A stretch of 39,192 bases of DNA, taken from positions 1 to 39,192 of the forward strand of contig JABVXU010000502.1 of the NCBI GenBank assembly GCA_013365365.1. Reading direction: 5' to 3'. The DNA comes from Cruorifilaria tuberocauda. Its lineage: Eukaryota > Nematoda > Chromadorea > Rhabditida > Onchocercidae. The notes under the pieces were generated by a model. That model saw only the letters and a program-made list of their open reading frames with translations. It was not told where the DNA came from and did no database searches. Of this stretch, positions 1 to 22,504 are shown one piece after another (position 1 is the first letter of the stretch; each line of letters begins with the position of its first letter). The translations under genes were made by a program, and so were the position numbers.

Positions 1-237
1 TGGTCATTTTCAGTAACATCAGAAATTTTTTTAAATGACGAGAGAAAGAAGCAAAGGAAAGAAAAAATTGCGGGAAGAGTTATAGTTAAAAGAAGAGAAA
101 TGTCGAGAACCCATAATATCAATTTAAGTAATTCATTTGGAATACTTCGAAATCTCAGAAAACAGTTTCGAACTTCCTTTTTAGGTACTACAAGAAAGAC
201 TAAGGAAATATTTTTAATTGATAATCATAATCATTGT
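1..237. other. 3' flank of the ALK gene
   Basis: AT-rich, no coding potential seen. On the minus strand an ATTAAA-like hexamer lies at 218-213, about 20 nt after the ALK stop, and could serve as the polyadenylation signal; no canonical AATAAA was found in this flank. Confidence 0.3.
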
Positions 238-10750
<10,513 letters not shown>

Positions 10751-10844
10751 GACGAAACATATAAATGCGATTGCTAATGTATTTCAAACATAATTGTCAG
10801 ATTACATTATCCGAAGAAACGAATTACCCGCAAGGCTTAAATTT
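10751..10844 (-). promoter_or_regulatory. Putative 5' leader of the ALK gene with upstream 3' splice site
   Basis: Reading the minus strand, a pyrimidine-poor but acceptable acceptor ending AAATTCAG (AG at 10846-10845) lies 94 nt upstream of the ATG at 10750-10748. It may be a trans-splice site or the end of a non-coding first intron. A second upstream ATG four codons ahead runs into TAA after nine codons. Inference only. Confidence 0.3.
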
Positions 10845-11073
10845 CTGAATTTAAAAAATTATAAATAATTAATATGCCAATAAAAATGATCATAGGACTA
10901 AATTAGGGTAATGAAAATATATTTCAGAATAATATAATGATAGAAAAGAATTTCTAATTATGAAATCTCTACCATTTGAATTATTAATACTGTATTATTT
11001 CCACATAAAATCGAAGGGGTCTATTTAAAAAGTTACTAAATAATTTTTGAATAGTAAATATTCAATGATAACT

Positions 11074-11422
11074 AATTTACCCATTCTATACGGCATAAAA
11101 TTAATAAAATTGGGGTAATATGAAAGTATTAAACGGGAGTTGAGCTAATTGAAATATCATTATGAAAATCATTATGATTATTGAGATAGGAAAAAGGAAA
11201 GAAAAAATTCAAATAATTTTAGTGATTGATCGTAAGAACTTGTCGTCACATCGGTACACGAAGAAAGAAGCTGTAACATAGCTGGTCAATGCTAGCAGTA
11301 ATGTGAAGTGAGTACATCAGTCCCCCATATCTTCGCCTTCTACCTCCCAACCGAAATCTCCGAGGAGAATAAAGAGAGTTTACAGCTCAGGCTAGTTCTT
11401 GCCCGTATAGAATGGATAAATT
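11074..11422. repeat. 349-bp segment bounded by 20-bp inverted repeats
   Basis: The arm AATTTACCCATTCTATACGG at 11074-11093 recurs inverted at 11403-11422 with one mismatch (19 of 20). The 309-bp interior is visibly less AT-rich in its right half (CCCCC, CCTCCC and CCGAGGAG runs near 11322-11370). No transposase frame is present. It could be a miniature inverted-repeat element, or a chance repeat around a regulatory block upstream of ALK. No clear target-site duplication was found. Confidence 0.5.
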
Positions 11423-12198
11423 TAACAGCTGACGCGAATATCATCTAAGGATTGCTGATGGAAATGTTGAATCTCTTCCAACATACATATTAGTTGGCAA
11501 CCTTATCCAACTGTTCTCCGACCATTTTCAACGTTTTCTTATTTGATGATTTTTCAATCACTATTGATTTTTCTGGAAAGGAAAGTATCAAGTTTTGAGA
11601 AAAAACAACGATTAAATGCTGATACAATAAAGATATTATTTAAAAAAAGAGATCAATTACATTAAATAGTTTTATTTTAACAGCGATCAAACTATCATTA
11701 ATTATATTCACTATAGTGATTTGCAACAATTGTTCTTCATTTTCCCACTAATTACATTCAATTCTAATGATATAATTTTACCTCACGATCTAATTTTAAT
11801 TATAATTATCAAATAAAAAATAAATATTGTACTTTTAAAAATTTCATTTTCATTACTTTTTAAGCAAATGAAATTGGAAAGAAGAAGCGAAGGCTTTTTG
11901 CTCTCACTTTTAATTATATATAAATCAATAAAAATTTCAATGAATAAATTTATCTCATTTCTATCACTCATCTTGGAAATTTCTTTCGGGATTTTATTGT
12001 ATTGATATAAGCATTTAGAAAATGACTATGGTTTAATATTTCCATCAAACTAATGCAATGCGCAAGGAAAAAAGGAACAATCTTTCCTTTTTGTAATTTT
12101 TTTAAATCGATTGATCATTCCAAATCAACTTGAAAAAATTCAGTAAACAACAACATTCAGTGAACGCCATATTGACACCAACTGATCAACTTAGACAA

Positions 12199-12224
12199 TA
12201 TATATATGTGTGCGTGTGTGTGTA
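12199..12224. repeat. TA/TG microsatellite
   Basis: Short alternating TA then TG run with one CG interruption. Confidence 0.8.
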
Positions 12225-12630
12225 CAGAAATAACTCATTTTCTGCAAATAGGCATAAAATCTTTAAACAACTGTCATTTTCTTCTTCAATGTATGCAATT
12301 GGGGTAGCATTTCTTCGACTTACCGCTTCTCAGATCAGAAAGCTTCATTCAAATAACGATTCCTTCATTTCGACATTCTCAAACATCCAAAAATATTTCA
12401 TTCTTTCACATTATGCTTGGATTCAAAGAAAAGCCGAGACAAACAGGTAAACGTCCCTTGAACCATTCCTACTTCGAAGGAATGACTATCCTTACAGACA
12501 CTGCATTACTTTCTTCAAACAGAAAGTATTTCGAAGTAATTTACTGACAGTATTCACGGATAATTTAATCTTAAAGCGTACGTGTAGCATGGAACGCCCC
12601 GAGACCCATGCACATAGACGAAGTAATATG

Positions 12631-12722
12631 CCATTGACAACGCGATATTTCATGTATTTCATGCTATTACGACGGTTTCCTTTTATTGCATCCTACTAAC
12701 ATTGATATCGCGTTATCAATGG
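12631..12722 (-). repeat. Long-stem hairpin, possible small-RNA precursor
   Basis: Arms 12631-12648 and 12705-12722 are inverted over 18 bases with one mismatch. Read as minus-strand RNA the mismatch is a U-G pair, so the stem is unbroken, and four more pairs form outside after a 2-nt bulge. The loop is 56 nt. The arms contain CG-rich ACGCGAT, unusual in this AT-rich spacer. No known RNA family was recognised. Confidence 0.45.
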
Positions 12723-13940
12723 TATTTTACCTTGTTATAATAAATCATATACTAAGAGCATATTCAGACCAACTGTTAGCTGATAAATAATTCATCCACC
12801 TTTGAAGCTTTGAAGAGAAATGAATTTTTTCCAAAACTGGAAATAATTTTAGGATTAGTTCATAATCAAAATTATAAATAATTCAATTTGTACACTCAAA
12901 AAATATTAATAATTGTTTTAAAATTTTCTGCCTTTTCCATTAAACAACCAGAATGATGAAAAAGCCAATTAAACTTTATAACAAAACCACTTACTAAATC
13001 GAATCACAGAATTAACTGATTTACTAATAGATTCATATAATTCACAGGGATGAGGATCAATATTTTCAAAGTTGAATGAATTTCAAAAGATATTGTAGTT
13101 TTAAATGCGCATAAATACATACATTCTTTGGTTTAATAAACTTATTTGATTAACTTTTCATTGTTATCAATTCGATTTGAAGACTTCAATTTAATGTTAG
13201 CTTTATTTTTCATTAAATTAGATGCAATCGATTGAATAGAAAATATGTAACATGACAAAAGTGTTATGGTAAATAGAAGAATGTCAATAGTTATAATGAT
13301 AAATGATAGTAAATATACTGATTGATAACAATAGTACAATCCTTCATTATCAGCATGCTGTACTTTAGTGTCTATCGAAAGCCGTACTGCACCTGAAATT
13401 TATTTAGTTGAATACAATATAATCATTATGAAATTAGCACTTATCACTATGATCAAGTGATTTTAAAACTCAAAAAAAAAGCATTTTATATTTCTGTTAA
13501 CTTTAACAAATAATGGCAATTGAAAAATTGAAAAATGTTGCAAAAAAACAAACCGATAATTGATGTGATAAGAGAAAAAGATCAAACTGTGGGAAATTTT
13601 AAATAAGTGAAAATGAATTCGTCGTAACATCAATACATCCGTAAACAATCATCCAAACCGGAAGATAATTATCGACGGGATTTATTCCTCCAACAGCTAC
13701 CAATGTTATGTAAACGCGAGGATATATGAACTAACAGCATTGCATTATTCCTATAAAAACTTCGTACGAAATTAAACTTGAAAGTCAGACAGATAGATGT
13801 TGTATCACCTTTTATTCTTACACTTTTGTTGTTATTAAATCATCAATTAGAAAAAATTGACAGGGTAAGTTGGATCATACTCGTGGACTGCAGTAAAAAC
13901 GAGTGAGTAAATTGCACTACCGGGACAGGATAGGATATCT

Positions 13941-13970
13941 TAGATCATCCTAAATCATCCTAATCATCCT
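13941..13970. repeat. Three tandem copies of a TAATCATCC-like unit
   Basis: Units TAGATCATCC, TAAATCATCC and TAATCATCC follow each other directly. Confidence 0.75.
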
Positions 13971-16900
13971 ATAATATGAATTATGATAGCAAACTTCGTC
14001 ATTTTAACATCACAAAAGAAATCTCATTAATTGTTATGTTGAAAGAAAAAATATAGCAGATTTAGATAAACTGTAAAAAACTTAGAAATGGAAGCTTTTT
14101 TGATCAATTTTATTAGTTAGTTCTTGAAAACTGAAGTAATTACTTATAATATTTAATTCAAATTAATCAACCTGCTCCGGTGTCAATATATCTAAGTCTG
14201 AAATCGATCTACCTTTTAGTTTCTCGAAATAATCATCGCTTTAATCCTTCGTGACAACATTAATTCTGTGTAAATCGCATTGTAAAAAATAATTTGAAGG
14301 CTAATAATGAAACATTTCAAATTTAAAAGTTTTTAATTTGATTCGATCATGTGCTTGTCAGAGAAGAAAAGACGATGGACACAACATAGGGCAGTAATTT
14401 TCTTCGCAAATTTCTAAAAATTGATCGTTTTATCTAAGAAATCTTTCCATTTTTATAGCTACTTGATGCCCTTTTAACCTTTAACCCTGTTAAATGCTAG
14501 GAAAGTGCCGTACCTTCCGTTCTATTGAAATCCGTTCCTTTCAATTCACTCCTGCTTTCCTGGTTTTGTTTTTCGCTTAAATAACGTCAAAAATGATTAA
14601 GTAAATTTCATATTTGAAAATACTCATCTTCATTAGTTTGGTAAATTTTACTTCGAATTAAATAAATTAGATATTTCATTCCTCTTCCCTATATGCTTTT
14701 ATGAGAAAAAAAATGCTCGATAGATTGAAAATTTGAAATATTTCATCAAATCGATATTTAAATTACAACTTTGGATGAATAAGAAATGGAGAGAAAATAA
14801 AAAAGTAATGTTCATTCAAATGCAAATTGAATCATTCATTTATGCGATGAATTTCCTTAAAAACTCGGATTTCTCATGCATTACATGAAGGAAGCGAATG
14901 ATGGAACAGGCCGGGAAATTGTTCGCCTCAACTGCATGGCTAAAGATTTGCAAGTTACACACGCTAATAAATTTGCTTCTTTTCAAATTTTACTCGTAAA
15001 ATAGTGCAAGAAAAAAGGAAGAAGGATCTGCATTAGTTAATCAACTATATGATAAGCAAAAATCAACAAAATCATCATATCTTGATGAATTTTCCAAGCA
15101 CAAAAGGTATTTAGCTGTATCAGACAAGTTAACAAGACATAATTTCAATATGTGTATGGTTTGGAAAGCTCGTGAAGATCAGGATTGACCACTTGTATAT
15201 CTTCCGATGACAATATTTTGCAGGTATCATCTTATCACTACTATTAGTAGTGGTCAGGACAAATATTTGAGAAATTCTCTATTCAAAAAATTCACTTGTT
15301 CATCATTTGGTTGTATTTAACATATGGAGAGTATTTTTATATAACAAAGTTGCAAGTTCCTCAAATTTTCAGAGTTAGCAGTAAATTGTTTGTTTATTAA
15401 TTTGTTAAGAATATATATAAAGTACATTTCAATATAATTAGAGTATGTGACTAAATTGCAAATATTCCTCTCAAATTCCAATAGAGCAAAAATGATTACT
15501 GATTCTTAAGACCTGAACGAAAATTCTTTTATCGTTTAGCTGATAAGCTAATTTTCGCTATGATATGCAAGAGGGATGCACTAATAATCAGCTCATTCGA
15601 AATGTGACAATTTGTCACAATTTCTGAAGAACTACTTTCCACAATAATGCTTTGTAGTCAATCATTCGACTTGTTTACCACGGTAATAGTACCTTAATAT
15701 TCGAATATATACCACAAATGAACTTGATTTAAAATTGATTTCCAGGAAACTTGAACGTAGATCTTTACGAGGCGATCTATATCAATGGAATTGGTTGAGT
15801 CACAAAATAATAAGTATTCAAAGCGCCTGAAACTATTACTCCTATACAGGTGAAGAAATCCATCCGAAATTTTTCTAGTGAATTTAGAAACATTAACCTT
15901 ATTATTTGAGCATTCACGATGTTCTCTAATCAAAAATTTTCTGTTATAGGTTTTTATGTTACACATGCAACGAAGAGGATAAATATATTTTGCTTTTGCA
16001 GAAATTTGAAATTGATTTAGACAAACTAGACATTAGGAAAAAAAGCAAAACAAGAAACAAGTTACTCCAATACCATAAATAGTATTACAAATTATCCAAC
16101 ACCGATGAAGGGTTTCAGTAAATAACGCATACTTATGTTGAAGCACTTGAGGGGAAAAAACACTGCATTTCCTGAAACAGAAAAAGCAGCAAAATGGTAA
16201 ATTTAAAAAACGCTGTTTGCAAACGTAAATTTTCCTCCATTTGCAGAAAAAATGAAGTAAGCATACGGTACCATTGTCAATCTTCAGTTCTGATAGCAAA
16301 ATTTAAGAATGTAAAACATGTTGCATGATTTCTTTCTAGGTCATCTTTGAAGATTTATTCTTCAGGTCCTCTCCAACTCAGAAATCAGAATCATATTATT
16401 ACCAAGAAGGTTTGAATTGGAGCAAATGAGGAATAACTGCTGTTCAAAATGGATTATAACATCATAATATTCCATATTTGATAGATTTCGAATTCCGAAA
16501 ACAAATCGATATATCTATATCAGACTCAAAATTGCGTTTGAAAAATAACATTTGGTTAGAAAAAAAATACTCATATGACGAATATTGGAAGATTATAATG
16601 TAAAAACAAATGATGAATGAACAAAATTACACCATAAAGTGCTTGAAAAGACAAATGAAGTGTATCTAAATAGAGCAAATTTTTTTTGCAAAACAAACTA
16701 TTTCAATTCCACAATAAAAATTTTGACAATCTAACAAGAAAAAGAACACCCGCAAATACAGAGTGCAAGCATGAAAACAACTTGAATTCGCTGTATTATG
16801 AAAAATAATTACAAACATTGGTATACGGTTAATTCTATTCTCAAAAAGTTGTTGCGAAAGCATGGACGTTCCTTTTATGCAATAATTATACTATGATCAC

Positions 16901-17337
16901 AAAGAAAATGTTCATGTGATTGCTGTTTCGAGACTTTTTAAATTTATTTAAAATGAAATCGAATGACCATAAGATTAGACTAAAATGCAACAACAAAAAG
17001 AGCCTCCTCATTTTTCTCAACAGCACTATTAAAATAAAAATCCGGCAAGTTCAAGTAGGAATCATAAAATAAAGTGGATCTGAAAGCCAGTTAAAAGAAA
17101 GGAATCCTTAAGACTTGCGCAAAAAAATTTCAATATTAAGCCTACATCATTATTTCGTAAAAATATTTACAAACAAAGGAAATTCTCAAACTTCCCAAGA
17201 TCATGACTAAGGCAGTTTAAAAATTAGTTTCAAATTCAATTAATAAAAAAGATACAAAAATTGGAAAAGATCCTTAAAATACATGAAAACGAAAAAAGGA
17301 AAAGCACATATTTGAAGAAGCATAAACAAAATAAACT

Positions 17338-20300
17338 TTAGCAGTCTAAACTATTCCCATGCAAATATTTCTGCGAGCTAAAAACTTTTGCAAGGGCATC
17401 GGCACCAGCGGAACCGATCAAAGGCCTACTTGGATGAAATGCAACCGTCATCACAGCGCTATCAAACTTTTTGCGGTGTGCTGCAATCTCCTGCAAACAA
17501 AAATTTTACTTTAACGAGTGATTTTCGAAATTAATACTTTTGATACTCACATCTTATATTTTAAAGACAACTGAGCTGAATTAATTTATTTCAAAAAGAA
17601 ATAACTGATGCCCTAAGTTCATACAAAATAAGTACCTGCAAGCAAATCCTTTTTTCCATATTCCAAAGACGTAAAGAACCATCATGACTACCGGAAAGCA
17701 AATACAGTCCATTAGGGTCAATAGCTAAACATGAAATTGCTTCAACATGTGCAACAGTTCCATGAATCATTTTGCCTGAAAGAGTGATACAACTTGAGAT
17801 AGTAAATTTGACACTAATAAAGTAGCTCGTAGAATGACTGAATGGCTAATATGAATCTCTTAATTTTTTGGTCTCTTTTGATGCATTTTATGAATTTATT
17901 TAAAAGAATTGGCAAAATAACATTAAAATAAACAGAAAACAAAGAAATGACATATATTTTAAAACTGAAAATATCAACTCATGTTCAAGAAATTTCTAAA
18001 AATGATTTTTCCAAAAAAGGGAAGTTTTAGTACCAGTGTTATTATCGAAGTAGCGTATTTTTCGATCGTTGCTAGCAGTTAAAGATACTGACATCGTTGG
18101 GTGTGATAAAATTTTCGTAATAGTTCCAGCATCTTCTGAAATAGCAAAACAATGTTGATGCTGATTAAATTCTGCGTCAGGAGAACTGCAAAGTTATTAT
18201 GATCTAAACCTTTTGAAAGTTAATTATTTCGGAACATTTCCTAATTTAGAACCGGGAAATTTTCAGTCAATATCCAGGACAACTAATGATTAATAAAAAT
18301 AACTTTTTCAGTAGGAAGAAATTTTTATGTGAAGTTGATTTGCCTAAACATATAAAATTTTATTGACAAATAGCAATCAATAAAACAAATGTTTCAAATA
18401 TAATTCATGAGCAGAAAAAAATTGATGGATTAAGTACTTTGGAAGCATACCATCACCGAAATCAAATGATAGCACATTGCAACCGGTCTCTATATCAATA
18501 ATTGAGGCATATGATAATGTATAGGCTGCTAAAAGCTGTTGTGGTTCAGTTGAAACAAAGTCGACTGATGTTGGCTTAATATTTGGCAGTGCCGCACCAA
18601 ATGATTTGATCAATGCATCCGTATTTCCTTAAGATTTATTTTTCAAAGTAAATCTTTATAGTCAATATTTAAATATTAATTACACGTGTATCAATTGACA
18701 ATTGCTATCTCTATTAAACTGAACGAACAGGAATAACATAACCATCAAGAATAGAAATAAACCCCTATTCAAGTAATCGACAGTTTCAAGCTATTCCCAC
18801 ATTCTGCTATTATGAAATAGCGAGTTGATGGCATCTTAATAAACGCAGATCTACTTACAAAAAATCACCTGGTTCCCAAAGTTTAATAGTTCCATCAGCA
18901 GAAGCACTAACGAGGCGATTGTCGGATGAGTGAAACGCAACCGACCAGACTGCACTGGAATGACCTTTCAATTTCTCGCATAACACTTTTGAATCTGCAA
19001 ACATGATTCGACACTTATTTAAAATACGGGAGAAAATTTTAAGCTTCTTAATTTCCAAAAGGAAACATAACAACAGTTAAGAGCGTCCCCAATCATAATG
19101 ACTGCAACGCAGTATTAATCCAATATTACAATTTGAAAAGTAACAACTGTTTGAAAACATACCTGCATCATTTTGTTACTTAAGAATAAAATCATACCGT
19201 ATGGTTCATAAATATCCGTATTCACCGAAGGTACCGACCAGCAACACACAACACCATCAAAACCACCAGTGTAACACATGTCACCTGTTGGTGACATATC
19301 CATTGAAAGGATCGGTCCACTGGAAAAAATCACTTATCAAATTAACAAGGATGCATCAATAAGAAATAACGTATCATTAAATTTAAAGTAATTAAGTACT
19401 TATGTCCACGGAACGTATAAGTCGGTTCCAGCTCAGTGACTGTAGACTGCGAATGTGCTGAGATTTGATCTGCAAAAACCAGTACTATGCAATAAATTTT
19501 AGTTTGTAAAAGTAACATGAAACAATTTCGATTTGCAACAAATGGTTATAAATCCCTATAAATAATTGCATTTAAAGGTCATAAATCATAACAGATTACG
19601 ATTTAGCCACTTACTTCCTTTTAAATTCATTTTCATATTGTTACTACTACCAAGATTCCAAAGCTTCGCCGTGCTGTCTTCACTAGCAGTAATAAGCACC
19701 GGTTCAACGGGATGGAATTGCATGGCACGGATGCTATCGAAATGTGAGCGCAGTGTAAATTTCAAATTCCATCGAATACTCGTTGTATCTTCGTCCGGCT
19801 AAAGTATAATTTAAAACTTGAGAATAGTAGTTTAAAAAACATACTCAGAATACATAAAAAATATTGGTTGCCAGTTAGCGAGTGTGGAAAAATTAAACAA
19901 GCATAAACTAACAATAATAAAATCATCTTTAATGTCAACATTTCCTTCATCAGGAATTCCAAGAGCTGCATTAATGTCTATGAATTCTCGCTTACTTTTG
20001 CCACCGAAAAATTGCTGAATATCATCTATAAAGTGAAAATTAAAAAATAATAAGATCCGTCTTATTTTTATCCGTAATGAAAAAGACCAGTGATATATAA
20101 AATTCTAGTTGCTAAAATAAAAATTTTTATTGAAATAGAACATAAAAATTCAGGCATGTTGGAAAAATGAAACTCACCATTAGATTCTTTTTTAGCATCA
20201 TCTGGACCTAAACGAAGTTGATGTGGTAGTCCTTTGCCGGATGATGAGTCACTCTGACTATTGCTTCGTTTTCTTTCTTGTTCCGATCTAGAAGAACTCT

Positions 20301-22488
20301 TTTTTATGCGTTTGTATAATATAATTAGAATAGTTCTTAACATGTATTTGCGAACTTTTTTGGAATTACTATATTATTAAAAAAAAAATATTTACCTGAA
20401 CTTTTCCTTCATCTGATCAATAGCACGCTGATTAATGCTCCATTCGCCACTTCCTTCCAATCGCTTTTTGCTAATACCTGTTTTTTCATCTTTCAAAAAT
20501 GAAAATTCTCCAAGCGCATCCACTGTTTCCGGATCAAGAGAATACTTTTTGTGCCCTTTTCTTCCCTTCTCATCATCTTCCGAATCACTATAACCGTCGT
20601 TTGAAACAATTAGTACTCAAATATACAGTTTTGAATTTAAAACTTAAATATATCAAACTTTAAGAACGCACCTTAGCGAAACACTTATCTAACAACTGAA
20701 AGCAAAGGAAAAAAAATGGAATCAATAATAGTAAAAAAAGAGAAAAATGAAACACTACCTATCATCACTCCCAGCTGCTGCAGAATTATCCCTTTTCTTT
20801 TTCCGAAGGTACTGCGCAGCTTCCATCACAGCCCGATCTGTATCTTGAAGAGCCTTCACAGCACTCTGTCGAGAAGCACTGAAACAAAAAAAAAACTTCA
20901 GCGAGCTCGGCGTTTACGTCCATAATTAAGATATTACTATATAAATGAGTTTTAAATGCACATTATGTAAATGCATTGAGTCATTACATTTACATAAATG
21001 TGCATTTAAATTGTGAATGTTTCATATTGTAAATCAACCTCTCACTTGAAGCTTATTTAAGACTTTTAATTTTGATAATTATTGCATGATATCTAACAAT
21101 AGAAGCGTTAAATAAAGCGAAAAAGCAATCCAAGCGACAAACACCAATACCTGTTAGAATCAGCTTGCCAGTCCGAATTTGATGTCAATCCTAACAAATT
21201 TTTTGCTCGAAAAGATCGAACATCCAAAATTGTCTCACTATAACCAATCTCCTAAAATGCAGTCAAAAAGTCGTATGATTTTTTAAAATCTTGTCCGGAA
21301 CTTTCCAAATATTAATCTTGGAGAATGAAGAACCTGCAGATATTGCCTCAACAAAGCTCTTGCATTACGAAAACTGGAAGCGCTATTACACTGTGTAGCA
21401 TATGCATCTACGTCAAGAGAAACTTGCTCGGCAGCATCTAAAACATACTTCGAAAATGTGTATTTCTTAAGCACACAAATGATTCTTGAATCTAAAAGGT
21501 TTTTATGTTACAGTTCCCCAAAGTTAGCTTCACAAAAACTGTGTACCTGCTGCTTCATCTGGACTCACTTCATCTTCTGGTTTATCTTGACCATTGTGAG
21601 TTAAGCGATAATTTTTAGCTCTGTAATAGTATAGTAATAACAAATTAATGTGATTCATATTTATCAAAAAAGTATTTAAGCAAGGTAATTCTCACAGCTG
21701 AACATATATTCAAATTCAAACGTTTGCTAGTTTATATATAATAAGGAAACTTGAGATTTGTAGTTTGAGAAAAAGACTTTGTAATTAACGATTCACTGCT
21801 CTCTTAGTGCATGTCACATTAAAAATAAATATGATGAACATTTGAATAATAAAGGCATAATTTAATTATGATACTATTTTAAAAAAACAGTAATAAAACT
21901 GGCAAAAATCCAACCGTTCTTGTTTTAAACTGTATTCAAGCATTTTTATGCGTCGTATAAGATCGGCTTTCAAGTTTTCCTGTCCTTTGCGCTCACCATG
22001 AAGGAAGCTTATTCGTGCCTAAAAATAGTCGTGAAAACTGATAATTCAATCATAATAGTATCAAAGATGAGAACTTATAACATCTGAGGTTCTTTCGTAA
22101 AAATTAAAAAAAAAATAAACCTGTAATTCTGCTCTTTCCATTTCCCATTGTGCCCGATCCATTTCATAACGGCTCCATTCATGTTGCAAGTAATGCAATA
22201 CGCCATGCATTGTATATGGTACTTTTCGTGACTGTAATGGAGTTGTTTATCAGGAGAGTGGGCGATAATCAAAAGTCATCGACATTTTTATTACTGCTTA
22301 CCGATAAAAAGTTGAAAGTCAATAAATAATTTTTGTCCGAAATATAAAGACATAAAACAGCTACTGCCTGTACTGTTATTGAGCAAACTGAACATAAATA
22401 AGAAAACGCCTACCTGTTCGTCTCCTTTACAATCCAAAGCGTTTGTATCTTGCTGGACATCATGTAAAGGATATTCATTACTGTTCAT
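17338..22488 (-). CDS. cash-1: Striatin (STRN family), STRIPAK scaffold, 18 exons, complete
   Basis: Scaffold and B'''-type regulatory subunit that links PP2A to GCK kinases in STRIPAK complexes. Exons 5' to 3': 22488-22414, 22231-22121, 22018-21915, 21620-21547, 21437-21334, 21251-21151, 20878-20759, 20587-20396, 20287-20178, 20025-19913, 19798-19615, 19469-19400, 19319-19198, 18994-18869, 18627-18451, 18135-18034, 17775-17636, 17490-17338. Sum 2178 nt, 725 codons plus TAA, all in phase. N-terminus: caveolin-binding-like YLQHEWSRY (aromatic residues in the ΦxxxxΦxxΦ spacing), then a coiled coil rich in E/R/Q with GERKGQENLK and RRIKMLEYSLKQER. LLRQYLQEIGYSETILDVRS is the conserved post-coil motif. 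WD40 repeats run from about residue 378 (FHPVEPVLITASEDSTAKLW, SASADGTIKLWEPG, SGSHDGSLRLWNM, SAGADALAKVF). Human striatin is about 780 residues and ends at KVFV; this one has about 12 extra residues. The symbol is by family resemblance. Confidence 0.96.
20951..21010. repeat. Near-perfect 23-bp palindromic hairpin in striatin intron 6
   Basis: Left arm 20951-20973 and right arm 20987-21010 are exact inverted copies apart from one bulged T; the loop is 13 nt. Arms begin and end with TTTAAATGCACATT and its complement. The 60-nt size is in the pre-miRNA range, but it may also be a tiny palindromic element. It lies in the intron 20879-21150. Confidence 0.6.
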
Positions 22489-22504
22489 GTCTTCGTTCAC
22501 GTCT
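22489..22504 (-). promoter_or_regulatory. Probable trans-splice acceptor and 14-nt leader of striatin
   Basis: Reading minus, TTATTATAG ends at 22503 and is followed by 14 nt to the ATG at 22488-22486. A leader this short after an acceptor is typical of spliced-leader addition in nematodes. An alternative is an unseen upstream coding exon, since the frame stays open back to the acceptor (GTG AAC GAA GAC). Confidence 0.5.

Larger units (their letters stand above)
10845..17337. other. Intergenic spacer between ALK and striatin
   Basis: No gene was supported in about 6.5 kb. Open frames here (for example 12130-12450 plus, 13463-13648 minus, 16033-16299 minus) lack splice context or recognisable protein character. 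It contains an inverted-repeat pair (11074-11422), a hairpin (12631-12722), a short TG tract (12199-12224) and a short tandem repeat (13941-13970), listed separately. It covers the 5' flank of ALK and the 3' flank of striatin. Confidence 0.6.

Noticed and set aside
12130..12450. 106-codon plus-strand frame in the ALK-striatin spacer
   Set aside because: Includes a translated TG microsatellite, has no recognisable motif and no supporting splice context; such a length is plausible by chance over a 39 kb AT-rich window.
19566..19802. 78-codon plus-strand frame
   Set aside because: Antisense shadow of striatin exon 11, which encodes a clear WD40 repeat on the minus strand.
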